From Kitasatospora sp. NBC_01250 (GTDB taxonomy: Bacteria; Actinomycetota; Actinomycetes; Streptomycetales; Streptomycetaceae), in NCBI RefSeq assembly GCF_036226465.1, contig NZ_CP108476.1, positions 6,634,001 to 6,698,000 of the forward strand: a stretch of DNA of 64,000 nt, written 5' to 3'. The notes beneath the pieces were generated by a model. That model saw only the letters and a list, made by a program, of their open reading frames with translations, did no database searches and was not told the DNA's origin. Position 1 is the first letter of the stretch. Every line of letters begins with the position of its first letter. The position numbers were made by a program, and so were the translations under genes. This document shows, piece after piece, positions 46,881 through 56,251 of the stretch.

Positions 46881-47770
46881 GCGGGGTTCTCCGTGGTGTC
46901 GTCGGGAGCGGCATCGGCGGCGGCGTCGGTAGTGGCGTCGACGGCTGCGTCGGTAGCGGCATCGACGGCTCCAGCAGCTCCGGCAGCTTCGGTGACCAGC
47001 GGTTCGCCCAGGTATGCCGTGATCACCCGCTCGTCGTTCTGGACGAGTTCGCGGTCGCCCTCGACGATCTTCTCGCCCTGGACCAGCACCGCGGTCCGGT
47101 CGCACAGGTTGAAGATGAAGCGCATGTCGTGCTCGATGACCAGGATCGCCACGCCCCGGTCGCGGATCGCGAAGACGAGTTCCTCGGCGGCGCGGGTCTC
47201 CTGGGGGTTCATGCCGGCGGTGGGTTCGTCGAGCAGCAGCAGGCCGGGTTCGCTGGCCAGGGCGCGGGCGATCTCCAGTTTGCGCTGCTCGCCGTAGGGG
47301 AGGTTGCGGGCCAGGTGGTCGGCCTTGTCGGCGAGGCCGGTGAATTCGAGCAGGGCCATCGCCTTCTCGCGGCTGTCGGCTTCGGCGCGCCGGTAGCCGG
47401 GGCCGCGCAGCAGTGCGGAGACGAGGCCCTCCTTGGTGCGGCTGTGCCGGCCGACGAGGACGTTCTCCAGCACGGTCATGTTGGCGAAGAGCCGGATGTT
47501 CTGGAAGGTGCGGGCGATGCCGGCCTGGGTGACCAGGTGGGGCTTGGGCGGCAGCACCTTGTCGCGGTAGCTGACGGTGCCCTCGGTGGGCACGTAGAGG
47601 CCGGTGAGGCAGTTGAAGAAGGTGGTCTTGCCGGCGCCGTTGGGGCCGATCAGACCGATGATCTCGCCTTCGCCGACGGTGAGGTCGACGTTGTTGACGG
47701 CGGTCAGGCCGCCGAAGCGCATGGTGACGCCGCGCGCGTCCAGCAGGGTGGTCGCGGTGGTGGTGCTCAT
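46877..47770 (-). CDS. livG: Branched-chain amino acid ABC transporter ATPase LivG
   Basis: A 297-residue ATPase. Walker A is GPNGAGKTTFF, the signature is LPYGEQRKLEIARAL, and Walker B is LLLLDEPTAGMNP. IARTFQNIRLFANMTVLENVLVG is the LivG-type Q-loop region (split: IARTFQNIRLFANMTVLE). A low-complexity tail of about 40 residues rich in Ala, Asp and Thr follows the core. That tail is encoded by imperfect repeats and is absent from shorter LivG proteins. It starts three bases after the livM stop. Confidence 0.96.
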   Translation of the reverse strand: MSTTTATTLLDARGVTMRFGGLTAVNNVDLTVGEGEIIGLIGPNGAGKTTFFNCLTGLYVPTEGTVSYRDKVLPPKPHLVTQAGIARTFQNIRLFANMTVLENVLVGRHSRTKEGLVSALLRGPGYRRAEADSREKAMALLEFTGLADKADHLARNLPYGEQRKLEIARALASEPGLLLLDEPTAGMNPQETRAAEELVFAIRDRGVAILVIEHDMRFIFNLCDRTAVLVQGEKIVEGDRELVQNDERVITAYLGEPLVTEAAGAAGAVDAATDAAVDATTDAAADAAPDDTTENPA

Positions 47771-47773
47771 CGG

Positions 47774-49561
<1,788 letters not shown>

Positions 49562-49580
49562 CTCTGCTTCTCCTTCGGCC

Positions 49581-50510
49581 TCAGGCCCGGTCCGCGACGC
49601 GTTCGCCGAGCAGTCCCTGTGGTCGTAGCAGCAGGACCAGGATGAGCAGCACGAAGGCCCAGACGGAGGCCCAGCTGCCGCCGCCCAGTTGCTGCATGCC
49701 GGGGATGTCGGAGACGTAGGCGGTGGCGAGGGCTTCGGCCAGGCCCAGGACCAGGCCGCCGAGCATGGCGCCGTAGATGTTGCCGATGCCGCCGAGGACG
49801 GCGGCGGTGAAGGCCTTGAGTCCGGCTTCGAAGCCCATGCTGTAGTCGACTTCGCCGTAGCGCAGGCCGTAGCAGACGGCGGCGACGGCGGCGAACAGGG
49901 CGCCGATGGCGAAGGCGGCGGCGATGATCTTGTTGGTGTCGATGCCCATCAGCTGGGCGGTGTCCGGGTCCTGGGCGGTGGCCTGCATGGCGCGTCCGGT
50001 GCGGGAGCGCTGGACGAACAGTGCCAGGACGATCATGCAGACCGGGGCGGCGAGGACGGTGAACAGGTCGCCGGCCTGGATCCGGATGCTGCCCAGGTGC
50101 CAGGGTCCGGCGGCCAGTTGGGGGAAGGTGCGGGGGCTGGTGGCCTTGGGGTAGAGGTTGTGCACGGCCTGCTGCAGGGCGAGCGAGAGGCCGATCGCGG
50201 CGATCAGCGGGGCCAGCCGTGGGGCGTTGCGCAGCGGCCGGTAGGCGAACCGCTCGGCGCCCAGCGCGATCAGGACGGAGGTCAGTGCGCCGCCGATGAG
50301 CATCAGTGGCAGGGCGAGCCAGAGGCTGGTGCCGTGCGGCAGGACCAGCCAGACGGTGAGCGCGCCGAAGCCGCCGGTCATGAAGATCTCGCCGTGGGCG
50401 AAGTTGATGAGCTGCACGATGCCGTAGACCATCGTGTATCCGATGGCGATGAGCCCGTAAGTGGAGCCTAGGAACAGGCCGTTGGCGAGTTGTTGCGGCA
50501 GGGTGTGCAC
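49581..50510 (-). CDS. livH: Branched-chain amino acid ABC transporter permease LivH
   Basis: A 309-residue permease with about eight helices. Typical segments are LANGLFLGSTYGLIAIGYTM, VYGIVQLINFAHGEIFM, AMQATAQDPDTAQLMGID (EAA-like loop contacting the ATPases) and AVLGGIGNIYGAMLGG near the C-terminus. It is preceded by a 162-base gap after livK with a stem-loop, so its expression may be lower than that of livK. Confidence 0.96.
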   Translation of the reverse strand: MHTLPQQLANGLFLGSTYGLIAIGYTMVYGIVQLINFAHGEIFMTGGFGALTVWLVLPHGTSLWLALPLMLIGGALTSVLIALGAERFAYRPLRNAPRLAPLIAAIGLSLALQQAVHNLYPKATSPRTFPQLAAGPWHLGSIRIQAGDLFTVLAAPVCMIVLALFVQRSRTGRAMQATAQDPDTAQLMGIDTNKIIAAAFAIGALFAAVAAVCYGLRYGEVDYSMGFEAGLKAFTAAVLGGIGNIYGAMLGGLVLGLAEALATAYVSDIPGMQQLGGGSWASVWAFVLLILVLLLRPQGLLGERVADRA

Positions 50511-50621
50511 CGCAGCCTCCAGGTCGCTGTGCTGACGTCGCGTGGGTGCGCGCGGGCCACGGGGGTCTGCGGCGCCCGCACGGGATGGGGGTCCCCGGGC
50601 CGGGGCCGGGGCGGGTGGAGC

Positions 50622-50650
50622 GGGGCCGCGCGCCTTCGGGCGGCGGCCCC
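50622..50650 (-). terminator. Attenuating stem-loop between livK and livH
   Basis: An imperfect stem (GGGGCCGC ... GCGGCCCC with an inner partly paired segment around a TTCG loop) lies in the intergenic region just downstream of livK, where a partial terminator would favour high binding-protein levels. Confidence 0.5.
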
Positions 50651-50672
50651 GTGACGGTGGTGCGGGGCTCGA

Positions 50673-51899
50673 TCAGCCGTTGTAGGTACCGGTCTTGACC
50701 GAGACCCACTTGCCGCCGGTGACCTGGTAGACCGTCAGCTGCTTGTTGGTGGTGTCGCCGTACTGGTCGAAGGAGACGTGGCCGGCGATGCCGTTGAAGT
50801 CGATCTTCTGTACGGCGTCGACGACCTTGCTGCGGGTGTCCGAGGAGATCTTGTTCCCGCCTGCGGCCAGCACGGTGCCCACCGACTTGATGATCGCGGT
50901 GGCCGCGTCGTACGAGTAGCCGCCGTAGGAGCCGTAGTCGCCGGGGTAGTTGGCGGACTTGTACTTGGCGATGAAGTCCTTGGCGGTGTCCAGGGTGTCG
51001 ACCGGGACGCCCACGGCGGTGGCGTAGTCGCCCTCGGCGGCCTGGCCGGCGGTGGAGATGTAGGTGGTGGAGTACATGCCGTCGCCGCCCATCAGCGGGA
51101 TGGCGGCGCCGGCCGCCTTGAGCTGCTTGGTGAGCAGCGAGGACTCGTCGTACTGGCCGCCGTAGTAGAGCAGGTCGGCACCGGAGGACTTGATCTTGGT
51201 GACCAGGGTGGAGAAGTCCTTGTCGCCGGTGTTGACGTGGTCGGTGCCGACGATCGAGCCGCCGTCCTTCTGGAAGGAGTCCTTGAAGATGCTGGCCAGG
51301 CCCGCGCCGTAGGTCTGCTTGTCGTCGACGACGAAGGCCTTCTTCTTGCCGATGCCGCTCGCGTACTGGGCGGCGAAGGCGCCCTGCAGGGCGTCGGTGG
51401 TGGCGGTGCGGAAGTAGGTCTTGTACGGGCGCACCTTCTGGCCGCTGGCCCAGTTGGGGCCCTGGGTGAGCTGCGGGTTGGTGTTGGAGGGCGAGATCTC
51501 GACCAGGTTGGCGGTCGAGAAGACCTGCTGCATCGACTGCGCCACGCCGGAGTTGAGCGGTCCTACGACGCCGAGCACGCTGTTGTCGGCGACCAGTGCG
51601 GTGGCGTTCTGCTGGCCGGTGGCGGGCTGCGCCTGGTCGTCCAGCGCCTTGACGGCGAAGGTGACGCCGGGCACCAGGTGGTTGGCGTTGGCGTCGTCCA
51701 CGGCGATCTTCACGCCGTACTCGATGCCGAGGCCGGTCGAGGAGTTCTCGCCGGACAGCGGGGCGTCGACGCCGATGGTGACGGTCACGCCGCCGGCGGA
51801 GTTGGTGCTCCCGCTGCTGCCGCCGCGGGAGCCGCAGGCGGTGACGGTGAGGGCTCCGGTGAGGGCGATGCTCAGCACGAGCAGTGAACGATGACGCAC
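50673..51899 (-). CDS. livK: Branched-chain amino acid-binding lipoprotein LivK
   Basis: A 408-residue solute-binding lipoprotein. The signal peptide ends VTAC with Cys22. The type I binding fold shows VTIGVDAPLSGENSSTGLG, VLGVVGPLNSGVAQSMQQVF, YGAGLASIFKDSF and LLYYGGQYDESSLLTKQLK. The GTG at 51899 is preceded by AAGGGGACC. It is the first gene of the liv operon, so the upstream gap should hold the promoter. Confidence 0.94.
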   Translation of the reverse strand: MRHRSLLVLSIALTGALTVTACGSRGGSSGSTNSAGGVTVTIGVDAPLSGENSSTGLGIEYGVKIAVDDANANHLVPGVTFAVKALDDQAQPATGQQNATALVADNSVLGVVGPLNSGVAQSMQQVFSTANLVEISPSNTNPQLTQGPNWASGQKVRPYKTYFRTATTDALQGAFAAQYASGIGKKKAFVVDDKQTYGAGLASIFKDSFQKDGGSIVGTDHVNTGDKDFSTLVTKIKSSGADLLYYGGQYDESSLLTKQLKAAGAAIPLMGGDGMYSTTYISTAGQAAEGDYATAVGVPVDTLDTAKDFIAKYKSANYPGDYGSYGGYSYDAATAIIKSVGTVLAAGGNKISSDTRSKVVDAVQKIDFNGIAGHVSFDQYGDTTNKQLTVYQVTGGKWVSVKTGTYNG

Positions 51900-52394
51900 G
51901 AGGGTCCCCTTCTGGTCTGAAAGGCAGTGGCCGGGGGCGGCCGACGGCCGGTTCGCGCACTGGGGCAGCCCGAACTGGTGGCCCGATCCGGTGGCGCGGT
52001 GACTGGCGGTGACTCTAGAGCGAGGGGCGCGATGGTGGCAGGGGTGTGCGCCTGCTGTGATTCTCTTGTTATCAGTGAGGCATGCGGGTCGTCTCGCATC
52101 ATGGGCCCGGGAGGCATCGGCGGGGCCGGCCGGAGGGCGGGCGATTGTTGCGTCGCGTGCCAAGTGCCGTGGAATCCCGTGGTGGTTGGCCGTCCGTTCG
52201 CTGACCGAACGTCAGTGTTCAGACGGGTTGATCCGGGCGCGCATGTCCGAAATACGGACTTGACGAAGTGTTGGGACAGGCCTCGTGCGGTGCTCGGATC
52301 ATGAAGGCGAGGGGTGGAGCGGATGACCTGCTTGTTACGCAGCGTTACAAACGGGGGTGGCCGTCGCCCGGCGCGGTCGGCCGGTGACATGGCT
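51900..52394. other. Intergenic region upstream of livK
   Basis: About 500 bases without a convincing gene. Several short frames have no family-like translation or good start. The livK promoter should lie here on the minus strand. I do not see a pair of hexamers with good spacing that I would defend. G+C is a little lower than in the coding neighbours, as usual for such gaps. Confidence 0.6.
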
Positions 52395-52453
52395 GCGCCC
52401 CCTCGTAGGCCAGGGACCTGCCCAGGGCGGGCGGCGGCCAAACGAGGGGGCGC
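52395..52453 (-). terminator. Terminator after the thioesterase gene
   Basis: GCGCCCCCTCGT (52395-52406) and ACGAGGGGGCGC (52442-52453) are a perfect 12-bp inverted repeat with a 35-base loop that has some internal pairing. It lies 27 bases downstream of the leftward gene's stop. Confidence 0.6.
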
Positions 52454-52480
52454 GTCAGGGTCTTGTGGGTGGTGCGGCTG

Positions 52481-52975
52481 CTACAGGTCGCGCAGCGCGC
52501 AGGTCAGGCGGCAGCTGGTGAGGCGGCGGCCGGTGTCGTCGGTGACCGCGATCTCGTAGGTGGCGGCGGTGCGGCCCTTGAAGACGGCGGTGGCCACACC
52601 GGTGACCAGTCCGGAGGTGGCCGAGCGGTGGTGGGTGACGTTGAGATCCACGCCCACCGCGTAGCGGCCGGGGCCGGCGTGCAGCATCGCGCCTATCGAA
52701 CCGAGCGTCTCGGCCAGCGCGGCCGAGGCGCCGCCGTGCAGCAGCCCGTACGGCTGCTGGTTGCCCTCCACCGGCATCGTCCCCACCACCCGGTCGCCGG
52801 AGGCCTCCACCACCCGGATCCCCATCTTGTCGCCGAGGGTGCCGCCGGAGAAGGTGCCGGGCTCCACGCCGAGCTTGGCGAAGTGGTCCAGCACGTCCTG
52901 CGGCACGTCCAGCACCAGCGGCGCCTGGTGGGCGGGCGCCTGGGCGGGGCTGTCGGTCGGGGCTTGCTCGGTCAT
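52481..52975 (-). CDS. PaaI-type thioesterase (hotdog fold)
   Basis: A 164-residue protein of the PaaI/YdiI thioesterase family that hydrolyses acyl-CoAs. The family signature QPYGLLHGGASAALAETLGSIGAM (part shown: PYGLLHGGASAALAETLGS) contains the catalytic acidic residue. The later VGVDLNVTHHRSATSG and VAVFKGRTAATYEI-like region is typical. An N-terminal Ala/Pro-rich extension of about 20 residues precedes it. The ATG at 52973-52975 has AGGAGAGA upstream. It is divergent from polA. Confidence 0.9.
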   Translation of the reverse strand: MTEQAPTDSPAQAPAHQAPLVLDVPQDVLDHFAKLGVEPGTFSGGTLGDKMGIRVVEASGDRVVGTMPVEGNQQPYGLLHGGASAALAETLGSIGAMLHAGPGRYAVGVDLNVTHHRSATSGLVTGVATAVFKGRTAATYEIAVTDDTGRRLTSCRLTCALRDL

Positions 52976-53146
52976 CGGTCTCTCTCCTGGTCGACGGTGG
53001 TGATCGCCTCTCGTGATCGCCTTTCGTGATCGTACGGCCGAGGCGGCTCCGGGCGCCGGTGAGCCCGGCCGTGGCTGGTCGGTGTTGTCGGCGGGGCGCC
53101 CTAGGATCGGGGGCGGCAGTGAAACCGGCAAGGAACGGACGTTGAC

Positions 53147-55900
53147 GTGGCTACGCGGAGTGCGGTGCAGAACGCGGGCGGTACTGGCGCGGCGGCCGGG
53201 GCCCGGCCCCGGCTGATGCTGCTCGACGGCCATTCGCTGGCCTACCGGGCGTTCTACGCGCTGCCAGTGGAGAACTTCAACACCTCCACCGGGCAGCCCA
53301 CCAATGCCGTGTACGGCTTCGCCTCGATGGTCGCCAACACCGTGCGCGACGAGGCCCCCACCCACCTCGCGGTCGCCTTCGACGTCTCCCGCAAGACCTT
53401 CCGGTCCGAGGAGTTCCCCGACTACAAGGCCAACCGCGCCAAGACGCCGGACGAGTTCCGCAGCCAGATCGGCCTGATCGGCGAGCTGCTGGACGCGATG
53501 AAGGTGACCCGGCTCTCGCTGGAGGGCTTCGAGGCCGACGACATCATCGCGACCCTGGCCACCGCCGCGGAGGCGGACGGCTTCGACGTCCTGATCGTCA
53601 CCGGCGACCGGGACTCCCTCCAGCTGGTCACCGAGCACGTCACCGTGCTCTACCCCACCAAGGGCGTCTCCGAACTGACCCGCTACACCCCCGAGAAGGT
53701 CGCCGAGAAGTACGGCGTGACCCCGCGCCAGTACCCGGACCTGGCCGCCCTGCGCGGCGACCCGTCGGACAACCTGCCCGGCATCCCCGGCGTCGGCGAG
53801 AAGACCGCCGCCAAGTGGGTCAACCAGTTCGGCTCGTTCGACGAACTGGTCTCCCGGGCCGACGAGGTCAAGGGCAAGATCGGCGAGAAGCTGCGCGAGC
53901 ACCTCGACTCGGTCAAGCGCAACCGGGTCCTCACCGAGCTGGTCCGCGACGTCGAACTGCCGGTGGGCGTGGCCGAGCTGGGCCGCGAGCCGTTCGACCG
54001 CGAGGCGGTCGGGCAGCTGATGGAGTCGCTGGAGTTCCGCAACGCCAACTTCCGCGACCGCGTCTTCGCGCTGGACGTGGGCGGCGCCGAGGCGGCCGAG
54101 GAGGCGGTGGCCGCCCCCGGCATCGAGGTGGCGGGCGAACTGCTCACCGAGCCCGGTGCGTTGGCCGGCTGGCTGGCCGAGCACGCGGCCGGCCCCGGGC
54201 AGGTCGCGCTGGCGGCCGTCTACCAGTGGGCGCTGGGCAGCGGCGAGGTGCAGGAAGTGGCGCTGGCCACCGCCGAGTCCGCCGCCTGGTTCGACCCCAG
54301 CCAGCTCGCCGAGGAGGACGAACGCGCCTTCGCCGGCTGGCTCGCCGACCCCGAGCGCCCCAAGGCGCTGCACATCGCCAAGCACGTGCTGCGGGCCTTC
54401 GCCGAGCGGGGCTGGGCGATCGAGGGCATCGCCGCCGACACCGCGCTCGCCGCCTACCTGGAGAAGCCCGGACGGCGCACCTTCACCCTGGAGGTGCTCG
54501 CCGAGGAGTACCTGGGCCGTTCGCTGGCCCCGGTGGAGGCGGCCGAGAGCGGCCAACTCGCCTTCGACGCCCCGGAGGAGGACACCACCGCCGGGGCCCG
54601 CGCGCTGATGGTCCAGGCCCGCACGGTGCTCGACCTGGCCGCCCTCTTCGAGGCCCGGCTGGCCGAGGCCGGCGCGGTGGAGCTGGTGCGCGACATGGAG
54701 CTGCCGATCGCAGCCCTGCTGGCCCGGATGGAGCGCACCGGCATCGCCGCCGACCGCGCCTGGCTCCAGTCGCTGGAGCAGCAGTTCGCCGCCGAGATCC
54801 AGCGCGTGGTGGAGGAGGCGCACCGCGCGGCCGGGCGCGAGTTCAACCTCGGCTCGCCCAAGCAGCTCCAGGAGATCCTCTTCGGCGAGCTGGCGCTGCC
54901 CAAGACCAAGAAGATCAAGACCGGGTACACCACCGACGCCGACGCGCTGACCTGGCTGGCCGGGCAGACCGAGAACGAGCTGCCGGTCATCCTGCTGCGC
55001 CACCGCGACCAGGCCAAGCTGCGCACCACGGTCGAGGGCCTGCTCAAGACGGTCTCGCCGCAGGGCCGGATCCACACCACCTTCAACCAGATGGTCGCCG
55101 CCACCGGCCGCCTCTCCTCGCAGGACCCGAACCTGCAGAACATCCCCGTGCGCACCGAGGAGGGCCGCCTGATCCGGCGGGCCTTCGTGGTCGGCGAGGG
55201 GTACGAGTCGCTGCTGACGGCCGACTACTCGCAGATCGAACTGCGCATCATGGCCCACCTGTCCGAGGACGCGGCGCTGATCGAGGCCTTCGCCAGCGGC
55301 GAGGACCTGCACACCACGGTCGCCTCCTCGGTCTTCAGCGTGGCCCCCGAGGCCGTCGACGCCGAGATGCGCCGCAAGATCAAGGCGATGTCCTACGGCC
55401 TGGCCTACGGCCTGTCCGCCTTCGGGCTCTCCCAGCAGCTGGGCATCAAGCCGGCCGAGGCCCAGGGCCTGATGGACACCTACTTCGAGCGCTTCGGCGG
55501 CATCCGCACCTACCTGCACCGGGTGGTCGAGGAGGCCCGCGCCACCGGCTACACCGAGACCCTGCTCGGCCGTCGCCGCTACCTGCCCGACCTCACCAGC
55601 GACAACCGCCAGCGCCGCGAGATGGCCGAGCGGATGGCGCTCAACGCCCCCGTGCAGGGCTCGGCCGCCGACATCGTCAAGATCGCGATGCTCCGGGTCG
55701 ACGCCGAGCTGACGAAGGCGCGGCTGCGCTCGCGGATGCTGCTCCAGGTGCACGACGAAATCGTGCTCGAACTGGCCCCCGGCGAGCGCGAGCCGGTCGA
55801 GGCCATCGTCCGCGAGCAGATGGCCGGCGCCTACGACCTGCGCGCCCCGCTGGACGTCTCGGTCGGCGTCGGCCCCGACTGGGAGGCGGCGGCGCACTGA
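53147..55900 (+). CDS. polA: DNA polymerase I
   Basis: Repair and Okazaki-fragment polymerase, 917 residues. The 5'-3' exonuclease domain starts at about residue 20 (LMLLDGHSLAYRAFYALP) and runs to about 310. The 3'-5' exonuclease-like domain (about 320-500) lacks the DxE motif, as in other actinobacterial PolA, so proofreading is unlikely. The polymerase domain has TADYSQIELRIMAHLSED (motif A), RRKIKAMSYGLAYG (motif B, O helix) and LLQVHDEIVLE (motif C). The GTG at 53147 gives a normal start. A terminator follows. Confidence 0.96.
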   Translation: MATRSAVQNAGGTGAAAGARPRLMLLDGHSLAYRAFYALPVENFNTSTGQPTNAVYGFASMVANTVRDEAPTHLAVAFDVSRKTFRSEEFPDYKANRAKTPDEFRSQIGLIGELLDAMKVTRLSLEGFEADDIIATLATAAEADGFDVLIVTGDRDSLQLVTEHVTVLYPTKGVSELTRYTPEKVAEKYGVTPRQYPDLAALRGDPSDNLPGIPGVGEKTAAKWVNQFGSFDELVSRADEVKGKIGEKLREHLDSVKRNRVLTELVRDVELPVGVAELGREPFDREAVGQLMESLEFRNANFRDRVFALDVGGAEAAEEAVAAPGIEVAGELLTEPGALAGWLAEHAAGPGQVALAAVYQWALGSGEVQEVALATAESAAWFDPSQLAEEDERAFAGWLADPERPKALHIAKHVLRAFAERGWAIEGIAADTALAAYLEKPGRRTFTLEVLAEEYLGRSLAPVEAAESGQLAFDAPEEDTTAGARALMVQARTVLDLAALFEARLAEAGAVELVRDMELPIAALLARMERTGIAADRAWLQSLEQQFAAEIQRVVEEAHRAAGREFNLGSPKQLQEILFGELALPKTKKIKTGYTTDADALTWLAGQTENELPVILLRHRDQAKLRTTVEGLLKTVSPQGRIHTTFNQMVAATGRLSSQDPNLQNIPVRTEEGRLIRRAFVVGEGYESLLTADYSQIELRIMAHLSEDAALIEAFASGEDLHTTVASSVFSVAPEAVDAEMRRKIKAMSYGLAYGLSAFGLSQQLGIKPAEAQGLMDTYFERFGGIRTYLHRVVEEARATGYTETLLGRRRYLPDLTSDNRQRREMAERMALNAPVQGSAADIVKIAMLRVDAELTKARLRSRMLLQVHDEIVLELAPGEREPVEAIVREQMAGAYDLRAPLDVSVGVGPDWEAAAH

Positions 55901-55906
55901 GGCCAA

Positions 55907-55940
55907 GGGCCGCCGGGTTCCGTGCGGAGCCCGGCGGCCC
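55907..55940 (+). terminator. Terminator after polA
   Basis: An 11-bp perfect stem (GGGCCGCCGGG/CCCGGCGGCCC) that can extend through a G-U pair to about 16 pairs lies seven bases after the polA stop. Confidence 0.75.
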
Positions 55941-55949
55941 GGCCCGCCG

Positions 55950-56145
55950 GTCGGTACGGCAGGAGACCGGTGGTGTCGAGAACGAACCCGAACGGCGCGG
56001 GGATGTGGACCGATTCCCCGAAGACGGCGTCCTCCCGGAGCCGGTAGCGGTCGTTCCCGGGCTCGCTGAGCAGCATCACGGTCTGCTGTCCGGGGTCGAC
56101 GATCAGGTAGGCGGGGATCCCCGTCCGGGGGTAGTCCCGGACCTT
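55950..56145 (-). pseudogene. Remnant of a Uma2-family endonuclease gene
   Basis: Reading leftward, the segment encodes KVRDYPRTGIPAYLIVDPGQ, then QTVMLLSEP, YRLREDAVFGESVHIP and APFGFVLDTTGLLP. This is the C-terminal half of Uma2 (DUF820) proteins as I know them. Upstream of 56145 no frame continues the family, so the 5' half is missing. There is no family-typical stop at the end, and the frame runs on to 55831 across the polA terminator. It is probably a truncated relic. Confidence 0.65.
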
Positions 56146-56251
56146 CCCTCCCGGTCTCCCTCGATCAGGTCGAGACGGTGCGCGTACATCCGTCCTCCAG
56201 GTCCGACTCGCCCCGGCCCAGGGCTTCTGGACGACCGGTTCGTGGCACGGA

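Noticed and set aside
51900..52394. A gene in the livK upstream gap
   Set aside because: Small frames have no ribosome-binding site with plausible start, and translations look like non-coding high-GC sequence.
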